64,000 bases of DNA from Pseudofrankia inefficax (GCF_000166135.1 NC_014666.1:4402001-4466000), one strand, 5' to 3'. Shown: positions 16,655-25,933, counted from the first letter of the stretch. Translations and numbers: made by a program. Notes: generated by a model from the letters alone, not told the origin.

Positions 16655-17452
16655 GTGCCGCGGATACCGCTCATCACCGCCGACCAGTCCACAGCCGAAC
16701 AGCGCGACCTGCTCGAGCAGACCCGGCGGCAGCTGGGGCGCGTGCCGAACCTCTACGCCGCGTTGGCGGCCGGTCCGGCCGCGCTGCGGGGATACCTCGC
16801 CCTGCGCGACGCGCTGGCGGCGGGTGCGCTGGACGCTCGGCTGCGCGAACAGCTGGCGCTGCTCGTCGCGCACGAGAACGGGTGCGAGTACTGCCTCGCC
16901 GCGCACACCCTGCGCGGCCGCCGGATGGGGATGAGTGACGAGGAACTGGCCGGGGTGAGACAGGCCTGCGCCGCCGAGGCGCACCCCCACGCCGTGCTGC
17001 GGGTCGCCCGCCAGGTGATCCGGTCGGGTGGCCGGCTCACCGACGACCAGCTCGCCGAGGCGCGCGAGAACGGGATGACCGACGGCGAACTCGCCGAGAC
17101 CGTCGCGCACGTCGCGCTCAACATCCTGTCCAACTACTACAACCACCTGGCGCGACCCGACCTCGACTTCCCCTCGGCCCCCGCGGTGCCGGACGCCGAC
17201 GACCGGCCAGCCGACGCGCCCGAGCGGTCGGCTCGACATCAGCGGAACGGCTCCCTGAACTGGCGGGAGGGTGCGACCGTCGCCCTGGCCGACGGCTATC
17301 ACCTCACCGACGGAACCGGCGAGGCCGTGTCCCGCCTGAGCGATGTGAGGGTCGCCTTCGAGGGCGGCTTCGCGCACGTCGCGGTTCCAGGCGTCGACGC
17401 GGTGCAGGTCGTGTCGGCCCCAGCCGTCCAGGTGGTCGTCCTTCGGGCCTGA
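16655..17452 (+). CDS. AhpD-like / carboxymuconolactone decarboxylase family protein with C-terminal extension
   Basis: 265 residues from GTG 16655 (GGGAGG 6-7 nt upstream). Residues ~1-175 are an AhpD-like all-alpha domain with the redox motif ENGCEYCLAAH (CxxC with a downstream His), which in the family reduces peroxides or organic hydroperoxides. The last ~80 residues (LNWREGATVALADGYHLTDG ... HVAVPGVDAVQVVSAP) are an added beta-rich piece not part of the family; I do not recognise it. Controlled by the divergent TetR gene through the three operators. Confidence 0.85.
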   Translation: MPRIPLITADQSTAEQRDLLEQTRRQLGRVPNLYAALAAGPAALRGYLALRDALAAGALDARLREQLALLVAHENGCEYCLAAHTLRGRRMGMSDEELAGVRQACAAEAHPHAVLRVARQVIRSGGRLTDDQLAEARENGMTDGELAETVAHVALNILSNYYNHLARPDLDFPSAPAVPDADDRPADAPERSARHQRNGSLNWREGATVALADGYHLTDGTGEAVSRLSDVRVAFEGGFAHVAVPGVDAVQVVSAPAVQVVVLRA

Positions 17453-17534
17453 AGCGTCCCGCGCCGCGGCTACCGGCACGCGGCCCGTCGTGCCTGGTCC
17501 AGCGGGCCGGTGGCCAGGGGGCCCAGCGCTCGCC

Positions 17535-17636
17535 GCGGGTTTCGTAGAGTTGGGATCAGCGTCCGTACGGAGGGTCCTGAGTGCTGTGACTCGCTGGTTC
17601 AACACGGCGGGGCCGCGCGTGCCGAGCAAGCACCAC
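17535..17636 (+). pseudogene. Fragment of an AAA_35-type ATPase gene start (leader plus first codons)
   Basis: This stretch aligns to 26827-26928, the leader and first codons of the ATPase gene at 26875: both share GTAGAGTTG-GATCAG in the leader and GTTCAACACG-CGGGGCCG in the coding part. Translation gives WFNTAGPRVPSKHH against SFNTTGPCVLSDHY. Nothing of the ATPase follows; after it comes the SARP regulator. It is either a decayed copy or a transplanted promoter/leader now sitting before the regulator. Confidence 0.6.
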
Positions 17637-17692
17637 GGCCAGGCGTGGATCCGGCGCGAGGCGCTCATCGACGACGCGCCCGACGAGGACCC

Positions 17693-20600
17693 GTGCGGCT
17701 GAACGTCCTCGGGCCCATGGAGCTCGTCGTGGCCGGGCAGGCCGTACCGGTCGGACCGCCGAAGCAGCGAGCCCTGCTGGCCCTCCTCGCGATGCACGCC
17801 GACCGCGTGCTCCCCGCGGACCTCCTGGCCGACCGGCTGTGGTCCGGCAACCCACCGGCCAGCGCCCAGGGCGGCCTGCAGGTCCACGTCTCCAACCTGC
17901 GGCGCCGGCTGGAGCCCGACCGGCGGCCCGGCGCGGCCCCGACCGTCCTGGTCAGCGCCGCCGACGGGTACGGCCTGATGACCGGCGGCCTCGACCTGGA
18001 TACCAGGGACTTCGAGAGGCTCAGGTCGGCCGGGTCCGGCCATCTGGCCGAGGGCCGGCACCAGGACGCGGCGGACGCCCTCGCCGAGGCGCTCGACCTG
18101 TGGCGGGGCGACCCGTACGCGGACGTGCGGTCCGAGGGGTGGGCACAGCCGGAGATCGGCCGGCTGGAACAGGTGCGGCTCGACGCGGTGGAGGGGCTGG
18201 CCACGGCCCTGCTGGAGCTCGGCCGCCACACGGACGTGCTCGCGCGGCTGGACTCGTTCGTCCGCGAGCATCCCCTGCGGGAGCGGGCCTGGGAACTGCT
18301 GGCGCTGGCCCACTACCGGGCGGGCCGGCAGGCGGCGGCCCTCGACTGCCTGCGACGGGCGCGGGAGGTGCTCGCCGACGAGCTGGGCATCGACCCCGGG
18401 CCGCGGCTGCGCGACCTCGAAGGCGCGGTGCTGCGCCAGGACGCCGCGCTGCTCCCGGCGGAGCGGCCCGCCACGGCGTCACGCCCGCGGCGGCCCCCGA
18501 CACCGACACCGAACCAGACGACGGCGCGCGGGGCCGCCCGGCCAGCGGCGGACCAGCCGGTCTTCGTCGGCCGCGCGAGCGCGCTGGAGGTCCTGCGCGA
18601 GGCGGCGAAGACAGCGTCCGCCGTAGGGCAGGTCGTGCTGGTGGACGGCGAGCCGGGCGTCGGCAAGACCAGCCTGCTCAGGCGGTTCCGCGCGACCGCC
18701 GACGTGCCGGTCGGCTGGGGGTCGAGTCCCGACCACGAGACCGCGCCCGCCCTGTGGCCCTGGGAACGGGTCCTGCGCGACCTCGCCGCCACGACCCCGC
18801 GGGACACCCTGCCCGACGAGGTGGACAGGTTCCTGACGGGTGGGCTGGAGGCGATCCCGTCGTCCGACGCGCAGGGGGCGCGGCTGCGGTTCTTCGAGGC
18901 GGTCGGCGCGTTCCTGGCCGCCGCCGGCCCGGTGGTCGTCGTGCTCGAGGACATCCACGCGGCGGACGACGCGACGCTGCGGCTCCTGGTCCACGTGGCG
19001 TCCACCGCCCGGCCCGGCCTGCTGCTGGTGGCGACGTTCCGGCGGCACGAGGCGTCGGCGCTCACCGGCACGCTGTCGGCGCTCTCGCGGCTCGGCGCGC
19101 GCAGGCTCGGCCTCGACGGGCTCCCGGCCGAGGAGGTCCGGGTGCTCGTCCGGGAGCTGTCCGGCCGCGACCCGGGCAGCGGCAGGGCCGAGGAGCTGCG
19201 CCGGCGCACCGCCGGGAACCCGTTCTTCCTCACGGAGCTCGCCCGGGCGGGGGACGAGCTGCCACAGGGCGTGCTGGACGTCGTGCTGCACCGGGTGGCG
19301 GCCCTGGGGGAGGAGACAGCCCGCGTGCTGGAGCTCGCCGCCGTGATGGGCGACGAGTTCGAGGCGGCCGTCCTGGCCCAGATCGCCGGCACCACGGTCG
19401 GCGACCTGCTGCGGCCGCTCGACGCGACCCTCGGCGCGGGCCTGGTCCGGGAATCGTCGTACCGCCTGGGCGGGTACGAGTTCGCGCACGCCCTGGTGAC
19501 GGACGCGTTGCTGTCACGCCGGTCGCGGCTGTGGCGGGCGCGCGTCCACGAGCAGGTCGCGGGCGTCCTCACCCGCGTCCACGGGGACCGGGACGACCGC
19601 GCCGCGGTGATCGCGCGGCACTGGCTGGCGGCGGCGGAGCTGGGCGCCCAGCCCGCCCGGATGGCGATGGGCTCCTGCGCCCGCGCCGCGCGGGCGGCCC
19701 TGCGGCGGCACGCGCCCGACGACGCGGCCGGGTCGTGGCAGGAGGCGCTGGCGGCGGCCGAGCTGGCGGGAGCCGGCGCGGCCGAGCGGTTCGAGCTCGC
19801 CGTCGGGCTGGCCGACAGCCGCTACGCCGCCGGGCGGTTCGACGAGGGCTACGAGGCCGTCGAGCAGGCGCTCGCCCTGGCCGGCACCGACCCGGAGCTG
19901 GCCGTGCGGGCCGCCGACATCGCGATGGGCCACGGCGTCTGGGTGCCCTTCCGGTACGGCCTGGACGTGGCCGCGGTGCGGGACGCGATGGACCGGGCCG
20001 CGCGGGAGCTGCCGCCGGCCACGCCGGCCTGGGCGACGGCCCAGGCCGTCCGGGCCGTCGTGCTCGCCCAGACCGGTCGCGAGGACGAGGTCGACCCGGT
20101 CTCGTCGCTGGCCGTGGCGGCGGCCGAGCGCCTGGGCGACCCCGCCGTGGCGCGGCGCGTGCTGCACCTGCGGCTGCTGGCCCTGCAGGGCCAGGACTTC
20201 ATCGAGCAGCGCGCGGAGACCGCGCGCCGGCTGCTGGCCGAGCCGGGCCTGTCGTCCCAGCTCAGGGTGATCGCCCAGCACTACCTGCTCGATCATCTCG
20301 TCGAGCGCGGCGAGGTGGCGGCGGCCCGCGCGCTGCTGGCGGAGATCGACGCGCTGCTACGGGACCTGCACAATCCCACGCTGGCCATGCAGTCGGCGGT
20401 GGCGCACGCAGGGCTCGACCTGTTCCAGGGCGTGCCCGACCCGGCCCGCCACTTCGAGCCCGTCAGGGCGACCCTGTCGTTCGCCGATCTCGCCTACTAC
20501 GAGGCGAGCCTGCTCGCCGTACGCGCCGAGACGCTCCTGCAGGCGGACCGCCTCGGCGCGCAGGTGGCGTGGCTGGAGGAGATGCACCGGCACACGGGAA

Positions 20601-20998
20601 TGGCGGGGTTCGGCTACGCCCTGGCCTACGCGCTGGCGGACCTGGGCGAGCGGGAGCGCGCGCGGCGGCTCCTGGTGGAGACCCCCCTGCCTCCGCGTGA
20701 CTACCACTGGGCGATGGCGGCCATGTGCCGGCTGCACGCGGCGATCCGGCTCGGCGAGCTGGACGTCGTGCGGGAGGTCCACGACGCGTTGCGGCCCTTC
20801 GCCGGACTGCTGCACGTGAACGGCACGTGCAGCACCGTCGACGGGGCGTACGACGGCCATCTGGGGGAGGCCCTGCTGGCGCTCGGCGATCACGAGCGGG
20901 CGCGCGCCCACCTGGAGGCGGCCGTACGCCTGCTGGAGCAGGCGGGCGCGGGCTACTGGCTGGCAAGGGCCCGACAAGCGCTCGGCAAGTGCACGTAA
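17693..20998 (+). CDS. SARP/BTAD-family transcriptional activator with ATPase and TPR-like domain (AfsR-like)
   Basis: 1101 residues from GTG 17693 (GACGAGGA just upstream; the frame runs to 17510 but that part is the ATPase-gene fragment). Order: OmpR-type winged helix (RLNVLGPMELVVAGQ, HVSNLRRRLEP) at 1-95; BTAD helical domain ~100-245 (LALAHYRAGRQAAALDCLRR); linker; STAND/AAA ATPase with Walker A DGEPGVGKTSLLRR at ~315-330 and Walker B VVVVLEDIHAADD at ~415; then ~500 residues of TPR-like helical repeats. Such proteins activate secondary metabolism or stress operons. Its likely local targets are the hemerythrin and PPOX genes that follow 45 bp downstream on the same strand. Confidence 0.92.
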   Translation: MRLNVLGPMELVVAGQAVPVGPPKQRALLALLAMHADRVLPADLLADRLWSGNPPASAQGGLQVHVSNLRRRLEPDRRPGAAPTVLVSAADGYGLMTGGLDLDTRDFERLRSAGSGHLAEGRHQDAADALAEALDLWRGDPYADVRSEGWAQPEIGRLEQVRLDAVEGLATALLELGRHTDVLARLDSFVREHPLRERAWELLALAHYRAGRQAAALDCLRRAREVLADELGIDPGPRLRDLEGAVLRQDAALLPAERPATASRPRRPPTPTPNQTTARGAARPAADQPVFVGRASALEVLREAAKTASAVGQVVLVDGEPGVGKTSLLRRFRATADVPVGWGSSPDHETAPALWPWERVLRDLAATTPRDTLPDEVDRFLTGGLEAIPSSDAQGARLRFFEAVGAFLAAAGPVVVVLEDIHAADDATLRLLVHVASTARPGLLLVATFRRHEASALTGTLSALSRLGARRLGLDGLPAEEVRVLVRELSGRDPGSGRAEELRRRTAGNPFFLTELARAGDELPQGVLDVVLHRVAALGEETARVLELAAVMGDEFEAAVLAQIAGTTVGDLLRPLDATLGAGLVRESSYRLGGYEFAHALVTDALLSRRSRLWRARVHEQVAGVLTRVHGDRDDRAAVIARHWLAAAELGAQPARMAMGSCARAARAALRRHAPDDAAGSWQEALAAAELAGAGAAERFELAVGLADSRYAAGRFDEGYEAVEQALALAGTDPELAVRAADIAMGHGVWVPFRYGLDVAAVRDAMDRAARELPPATPAWATAQAVRAVVLAQTGREDEVDPVSSLAVAAAERLGDPAVARRVLHLRLLALQGQDFIEQRAETARRLLAEPGLSSQLRVIAQHYLLDHLVERGEVAAARALLAEIDALLRDLHNPTLAMQSAVAHAGLDLFQGVPDPARHFEPVRATLSFADLAYYEASLLAVRAETLLQADRLGAQVAWLEEMHRHTGMAGFGYALAYALADLGERERARRLLVETPLPPRDYHWAMAAMCRLHAAIRLGELDVVREVHDALRPFAGLLHVNGTCSTVDGAYDGHLGEALLALGDHERARAHLEAAVRLLEQAGAGYWLARARQALGKCT

Positions 20999-21043
20999 AG
21001 GCAGGTCACGCACCCTGTTTCCGACACGTGAGGAAACAGACTG

Positions 21044-21688
21044 ATGATCATGCCAGAACACCTGACCGGATTCCTGCTTTTGCACGCCGGTTTCCGCGCC
21101 GAGTTCGGCCGCCTGGCCGCGGCGTGCGCCAACCCGCGTGACGACGCGCACGAGGAACTGCTGGAGGAGCAGCTCGCGCTCGTGCTGGACCTGCTGCACG
21201 CCCACCACGCGCACGAGGACGCCGGCCTGTGGCCCACGCTCGTCGGCCGCGCCCCTCAGGCGGCGGATCGGCTGGCCGAGCTGGAGTCCGAGCATTCCGG
21301 GCTGGACCCGCTCCTTGCGGCCGCCTCCGACCGCGGGGTGCCCCTGGCCGAGCGCGCGCCCACCCTGCGGCGGCTGCACGAGCTCGTCAACGAGCACCTC
21401 GACCACGAGGAGCTGGCCGCCGTTCCGCTCATGCTCCGTTGCCTCACCCTCGACGACGTCGAGGCCGACCGGCGCCAGGCGATGGACGACTTCGGCCGCC
21501 GCCGGGCCCCGGTCATCTTCGGCTGGCTCGCCTCCAGCGCGGACGCCGAGCTGCTGTCGAGGTCGTACGCCGACCTGCCCGCCGTGGCCAGGCTCCTGTT
21601 CCGCCTGTTCTGGTGGCCGGCCTACCGGCGGCGCTTCACCCGCCTGTACGGCGCCACTCTTCCCGCGAACGCTCTCCTGGAGTCGTGA
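21044..21688 (+). CDS. Hemerythrin HHE-domain protein
   Basis: 214 residues, ATG 21044 preceded by GAGGA. Predicted four-helix bundle with the di-iron His/Glu ligands of the HHE family (LLLHAGFRAEF, LHAHHAHEDAGLWPTL, LESEHSGLD, LVNEHLDHEELAAVP). Di-iron hemerythrins bind O2 or NO or sense redox state. A ~60-residue C-terminal tail (LFRLFWWPAYRRRF) is added. It overlaps the next gene by one base (TGATG), so the two are translationally coupled. Confidence 0.88.
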   Translation: MIMPEHLTGFLLLHAGFRAEFGRLAAACANPRDDAHEELLEEQLALVLDLLHAHHAHEDAGLWPTLVGRAPQAADRLAELESEHSGLDPLLAAASDRGVPLAERAPTLRRLHELVNEHLDHEELAAVPLMLRCLTLDDVEADRRQAMDDFGRRRAPVIFGWLASSADAELLSRSYADLPAVARLLFRLFWWPAYRRRFTRLYGATLPANALLES

Positions 21689-22689
21689 TGACCGCATCCG
21701 CCCTGACCACCTGGCCGCCCGAGGTTGCCGGCATCGTCGGCCGCGCGCTGGTCTGCGAGTACGCCTCGCTCACCCGCGACGGCCGGCCCGTCACCTGGCC
21801 CGTCACGCCCTACGTCGGCGCGGCCGGCACCCTCGACGTGAGCACCGGGCTCACCTACCCCGACAAGGCCGAGCGCGCCCGGCGCGACCCGCGCGTCGCG
21901 CTGCTCTGCTCCGACGCCGGCAACACCGCGCTGGATGATGGTCGTCCCCGGGCACCCGTCGTCCTCGTGCAGGGCCGGGCGACCGTACGCGACGCGGATC
22001 TGCAGGCCAACACCGACCGGTACGTCCGCGAGTCGCTGGCCAAGACCGGCGCCGGGTTCGCCCGGATGCCGTGGTTCCTGGTGAGGCGGCTGGGCTGGTA
22101 CTTCGCCCGTGTCTGGGTGGAGGTGACCCCCGAGAGGATCCTCTGGTGGCCCGAGGGCGACCTGTCCAGGACGCCCGAGGTCTGGACGGCCCCCGGGGAC
22201 GTCGTGGTCCCGGCCTCCGACCCCGCCCCCACGAGCCCCCGGCTGCCGAGCAGATCGGCCCCGCCAACCGACTGGCGGCCCTTCGCCGACCGGGCCGCGC
22301 GGCTGGGCGAGCCCGTCGTCACCCTGGTCGCCGACGGCCTGCCGCTGGTGGTGCCCACCCGCTCGGCCGTACGTACCGAGGCCGGCTTCGACCTGCGGCT
22401 GCCGGTGGGCGTCCAGGCGGCCGGCGGGCCGGTGTGCCTGACCTTCCACCGGCACGGCTCGGCCATGGAGTGGCAGGAGAACGTCGTGCTCGTCGGGACG
22501 GCGACCGCGGAGCGAGACCGGCTCAGCGTGCGGGTAGAGCGGGCCCTGAACGACTGGAGCCTCCCCGAGAACCGCCGTGAGCGGAACCGTTCCTTCCTCG
22601 GCCAGGGCAAGCTGCTCAGGAAGCGCCTGGCGGCCGAGGCCGCCCGCCGCGGCCAGCCCGTCCCCCGCGTCCGCCGCCCCCAGGCCTGA
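21688..22689 (+). CDS. Pyridoxamine 5'-phosphate oxidase-like (split-barrel) flavoprotein
   Basis: 333 residues from ATG 21688, overlapping the hemerythrin stop. The first ~170 residues are a PNPOx-type split barrel (CEYASLTRDGRPVTWPVTPY, ARRDPRVALLCSD, VVLVQGRATVRD), a fold binding FMN, F420 or haem. The last part (~190-333) has a second barrel-like pattern (GLPLVVPTRSAV, VCLTFHRHG, ENVVLVGTATAER). With the hemerythrin and SARP genes it looks like a redox or NO/O2-handling unit (inference). Cofactor not decidable by eye. Confidence 0.8.
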   Translation: MTASALTTWPPEVAGIVGRALVCEYASLTRDGRPVTWPVTPYVGAAGTLDVSTGLTYPDKAERARRDPRVALLCSDAGNTALDDGRPRAPVVLVQGRATVRDADLQANTDRYVRESLAKTGAGFARMPWFLVRRLGWYFARVWVEVTPERILWWPEGDLSRTPEVWTAPGDVVVPASDPAPTSPRLPSRSAPPTDWRPFADRAARLGEPVVTLVADGLPLVVPTRSAVRTEAGFDLRLPVGVQAAGGPVCLTFHRHGSAMEWQENVVLVGTATAERDRLSVRVERALNDWSLPENRRERNRSFLGQGKLLRKRLAAEAARRGQPVPRVRRPQA

Positions 22690-22722
22690 CACCCGGGCTC
22701 GGCGCCGCGACTCGTCGGGTGG

Positions 22723-23628
22723 TCACACTGCCGTGCAGCGGGCGTGGACGTCCCCGAAGCCGGGCCTCGCAAGATCGATGTCGATCGGGCCGGTGATGAC
22801 GGGGCGGTCGAGGATGCACTGCTGGTGCGTGACGGTGTCCAGGACGTAGAGCTGCTGACCGCCGGTGTACATCGCGCCGCTGTCCCAGTGGTCGGCGCCC
22901 GTGCTGGTGACGACCGCGAACGAGGCGATCCGGTAGCCGGTGGACGAGTGCGCCTCGCCGCCGAAGATCGTGATCCGGGCGCGGCCCGCGGCGACGGGCC
23001 GGCCGCCGTCCGTCAGCCGGCCGCCGAAGTGCGTGGTGCCCGGATCGGCGAGGGTGGCCAGGGTGATGCGGCCCACGGGCGGCGAGTACGACCAGCCGTT
23101 GGCGTAGTGGTCGAACCGGCTCACGTCGAACCGGGGATGAACGTACACGGAGTCGAGGTCCACCTGTGGGTAGAACTCGACCGACAGGGCGCTGGCCCGT
23201 GCTCCCCAGTTGGTGGTCAACATTCCGCCGTGCACCAGATCGGGCTGTGTGTTGCCCATGAAGTAGCCGTGCGGGAACAAAAGCCCGCCGCCGACGGGGA
23301 ACCGGGTGTAGGTGGCATAGCTGCTCGGGGTCTGGCAGGCGTTCACGAACGTGTCGCCGGTGCCGTTGGAAGGATTGAAGTTCTGGCAGGGCAGATACTG
23401 GTTGGAGCCGGACCCGAACACCAGGTCGACGCCGACGGCACCACTGATCGGCACCGGATTTCCGTACCGGTCGGTGTATCCCTCGAACGGAATTGCCACG
23501 CCGTTCCCACGGAAGGGATTGATGGCGTACTGGGTGGTGTCGGCGGCCAGCGCCGTGCTGGGCAGCAGGACGAGAAGGGCGACCGTGGTCACCAGCAGCG
23601 GCAACGACCTGCGCAGCATCGCGGTCAC
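22723..23628 (-). CDS. Secreted protein of unknown function
   Basis: 301 residues from GTG 23628 (GGGGAGG 9 nt upstream; ATG at 23619 is the alternative). A clean signal peptide (LPLLVTTVALLVLLPSTALA) is followed by a Cys-poor beta-rich domain (ADTTQYAINPFRGNGVAIPFEGY, FPHGYFMGNTQPDLVHGG, HPRFDVSRFDHYANGWSY). No family was recognised. Exported, probably soluble outside the membrane. It is convergent with the PPOX gene. Confidence 0.75.
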   Translation of the reverse strand: MTAMLRRSLPLLVTTVALLVLLPSTALAADTTQYAINPFRGNGVAIPFEGYTDRYGNPVPISGAVGVDLVFGSGSNQYLPCQNFNPSNGTGDTFVNACQTPSSYATYTRFPVGGGLLFPHGYFMGNTQPDLVHGGMLTTNWGARASALSVEFYPQVDLDSVYVHPRFDVSRFDHYANGWSYSPPVGRITLATLADPGTTHFGGRLTDGGRPVAAGRARITIFGGEAHSSTGYRIASFAVVTSTGADHWDSGAMYTGGQQLYVLDTVTHQQCILDRPVITGPIDIDLARPGFGDVHARCTAV

Positions 23629-23966
23629 CGGCGACGTCCTCCCCTTTCGCGCGTCCGAGGTCGGTGACGAGTACATGCGAAAGGCTCGGGCGCCTGGCCG
23701 CACTTCCACTGCTGGACACCGAATCATCGGCCTGACGCCATCTACGCCGTTGAAGCGGTCATGTCCGGCTCGCCCGGCCGGGAGATCGAGATCGAATTCA
23801 GCCGTCGCCACCCGCGCAGCATAGCCACCTGGGCGCACGTGCATCGCCCGTAAATCACGGCGGCCGAGCCTGCGATCAGGAGATGTTGAGGCCCGGTGCC
23901 GGCTGGTCAGATTCAGGCCCGGCACCGAATTGGCGGGCTTGGCCATTTTTGCTGGCGCGGCCCCGG
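23629..23966. other. 338-bp gap: leader of the secreted-protein gene and terminator of the efflux operon
   Basis: No gene supported on either strand. It contains the inverted repeat at 23894-23927 (listed) and otherwise no striking repeats. It must hold the promoter of the minus-strand secreted-protein gene, which was not identified. Confidence 0.4.
23894..23927 (-). terminator. Hairpin 40 bp downstream of the MFS gene
   Basis: CGGTGCCGG ... CCGGCACCG, a perfect 9-bp GC stem with a 16-nt loop, located just after the MFS stop codon on the minus strand. No U-run follows, so it is a possible factor-assisted or atypical terminator. Confidence 0.4.
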
Positions 23967-25544
23967 TTACCTGGATATGAAGGTCGTGACCGTACCCGAA
24001 TCACTGGTGTCGGTGACTGTCCGGGAATTGCCGGAGGGGCTCGGGTTCAATCCCGTGGATCGGTGAAACGGTTCGCCGCCGCCAGGCGCTGGCCGGTCCG
24101 GCGCCCGTACGGGTGACGCGGAGGGTCGGGCCGGCAGGAGCAGAAACGCCAGGACGGCGGCCAACGCGAGAAGCAGTCCGCCGACGCCCACGGCGGTCGC
24201 GTACCCGGCGGCGGCGCTGGCACGGGCGTCGCCGTGGTGATGACCGGCCACGGTGATCGCCACCGTGGCCAGGGCGGCCAGACCGATCGAGCCGCCGATC
24301 TGCCGGGAGCTGGTGATCAGCCCGGCGGCCATACCCGCCTCGGCCGGGGCGACGCCCACCGTCGCGGCCGTCCCCATGGGCACCACACACAGGCCAATGC
24401 CGATGCTCGCGACGGTCGAGGGGCCGAGGATCGAGACGACGAAGCTCCCGTGTACGCCGAGCGTCGCGGCGAACCAGCCGAGTCCGACCGCAGCCAGGGC
24501 GCCGCCGCCGGCCAGGAGCAGGCGTCCTTCCACCCAGGCGACCAGCCGGGAGGCCAGGGTCGAGCCGAACGGCATGCCGGCGCAGAACGGCAGGAACGCC
24601 AGCCCCGTGGTCGCCGCCGAGTAGCCCAGCACCTGTTGGAGATAGAGCGAGACGAAGTAGAAGGCGGTGAACTGGCCGGAGAACAGAAGCAGCACGAAGA
24701 CGTTGGCGACGACGACCGAGCGATGGGTGAGCAGCCGCGGGCGCAGCAGCGGCGCCGGCGCGCGGGTCTCGACCAAGGCGAACGACGCGAGAAGAGCCAG
24801 GGCCAGGGCGAGGGTGATCAGGGTGGTCGCCGACCCCCAGGGGTGGGTGTCCGTGCGGACCACCGCGAGGACCAACACGGAGGTTCCCGCTGTGACCAGC
24901 AGCGCGCCGGGCGCGTCCAGTCGCGGAGGATGGCCGTTCGCGCGGTCGGCCGGGATCCCGCGCAGCGCCGCCACCAGCACGAACGCCACCATCGGCACGT
25001 TCAGGAACAGCACGATCCGCCAGTCCGCCCACTGTGTCAGCACGCCGCCGGCGAGAACCCCCACCGCGCCACCGACCGCGGCCGCGGCCCCCCACAGCCC
25101 GAGTGCCCGTGCTCGGGCCGGTCCGGCCGGAACATGCACGGAGATGAGGGTGAAGGCGATCGGGGCGAGAACGGCCGCACCGACGCCCTGCGCGGCGCGG
25201 GCGGCGATGAGCTCGGCCGGATTCTGGGCGAGCCCTCCGGCGAGGCTGGCGACCCCGAAGACGACCAGCCCGGCGAGTAGCGCCCGGCGCCGTCCAATCT
25301 GGTCGCCGATCCGGCCCCCCAACATGATCAGGCCACCGAACGTCAACGAATAGGCATTGATCACCCAGGTCAGGTCGCCGGGGCTGAAGTGGAGCGCCGA
25401 GCGGATGTGCGGCAGCGCCACGTTCACCACCGACGTGTCCAGGGCGACCATCGCCTGCACCGACAGCACGACCACGAGCAGCCACCTGGATGATCGGGCC
25501 CGCTCGTGCGGGGTGGTCGGCTCGGCTGAGCGGGAGTCGGTCAT
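23967..25544 (-). CDS. MFS multidrug exporter, DHA2 (EmrB/QacA) type
   Basis: 525 residues from ATG 25544, which overlaps the stop of the upstream cupin gene (ATGA). Fourteen hydrophobic segments are expected; the DHA2 marks are VVLSVQAMVALDTSVVNVALPHI at the start and GGRIGDQIGRRRALLAG (motif A) after helix 2, with GPARARALGLWGAAAAVGGAVG (motif C region). Proton-driven drug efflux. Translational coupling with the cupin gene and the divergent TetR regulator suggest inducible resistance or detoxification. Confidence 0.93.
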   Translation of the reverse strand: MTDSRSAEPTTPHERARSSRWLLVVVLSVQAMVALDTSVVNVALPHIRSALHFSPGDLTWVINAYSLTFGGLIMLGGRIGDQIGRRRALLAGLVVFGVASLAGGLAQNPAELIAARAAQGVGAAVLAPIAFTLISVHVPAGPARARALGLWGAAAAVGGAVGVLAGGVLTQWADWRIVLFLNVPMVAFVLVAALRGIPADRANGHPPRLDAPGALLVTAGTSVLVLAVVRTDTHPWGSATTLITLALALALLASFALVETRAPAPLLRPRLLTHRSVVVANVFVLLLFSGQFTAFYFVSLYLQQVLGYSAATTGLAFLPFCAGMPFGSTLASRLVAWVEGRLLLAGGGALAAVGLGWFAATLGVHGSFVVSILGPSTVASIGIGLCVVPMGTAATVGVAPAEAGMAAGLITSSRQIGGSIGLAALATVAITVAGHHHGDARASAAAGYATAVGVGGLLLALAAVLAFLLLPARPSASPVRAPDRPAPGGGEPFHRSTGLNPSPSGNSRTVTDTSDSGTVTTFISR

Positions 25545-25933
25545 ACCCGCTTCTCCAGCCGCGATCCGGCCCGCAGCGCGATGCTCATCAGGTCGCTCGG
25601 GGCATCCAGCTCGAAGCGGTGCCAGCAGTTCCGTGGTACGACGAACCCCGTCCCCGCCGCCAGCGTGACAGCCCGCTGCGTCTCCGGCGCCCCGTGCGTC
25701 TCCGGCGAACGCAGGTACAGGCGCGCCTGGCCGACCAGGACGCAGACGCCCTCGTCGCTGCCGGGATGGATCTCCCAGTGGTCGCTGTGCACGTCCTGGT
25801 CGGTCTCGGCGTGCGTGACCGCGACCGTCCAGCCTTCGTCGTCGGCATCCATGCGCCGCTCCTCGACGGTGATGGTCCCCTCGGGGCGCAGGCGCAGTAC
25901 GGCGGTGAACAGGTCGACGGGTGTGCCATCCAT
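25541..25933 (-). CDS. Small cupin-domain protein
   Basis: 130 residues from ATG 25933 (AGGAG 7-8 nt upstream; upstream in-frame sequence to 26122 is not coding-like). The cupin pattern is visible in SDHWEIHPGSDEGVCVLVGQ and GTGFVVPRNCWHRFEL, with His residues suited to binding a metal. Its partner is the MFS gene, with which it shares a 4-bp overlap. Possibly a sensor or accessory enzyme for the exported compound. Confidence 0.8.
   Translation of the reverse strand: MDGTPVDLFTAVLRLRPEGTITVEERRMDADDEGWTVAVTHAETDQDVHSDHWEIHPGSDEGVCVLVGQARLYLRSPETHGAPETQRAVTLAAGTGFVVPRNCWHRFELDAPSDLMSIALRAGSRLEKRV

Noticed and set aside
17839-20700. Second long frame inside the SARP regulator
   Set aside because: The composition is almost only Gly, Arg, Ala and Pro, while the overlapping frame has a complete SARP-BTAD-ATPase architecture.
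23894-23927. Strong intrinsic terminator
   Set aside because: The stem is perfect but no T-run follows on the relevant strand, so it is listed only as a low-confidence terminator.
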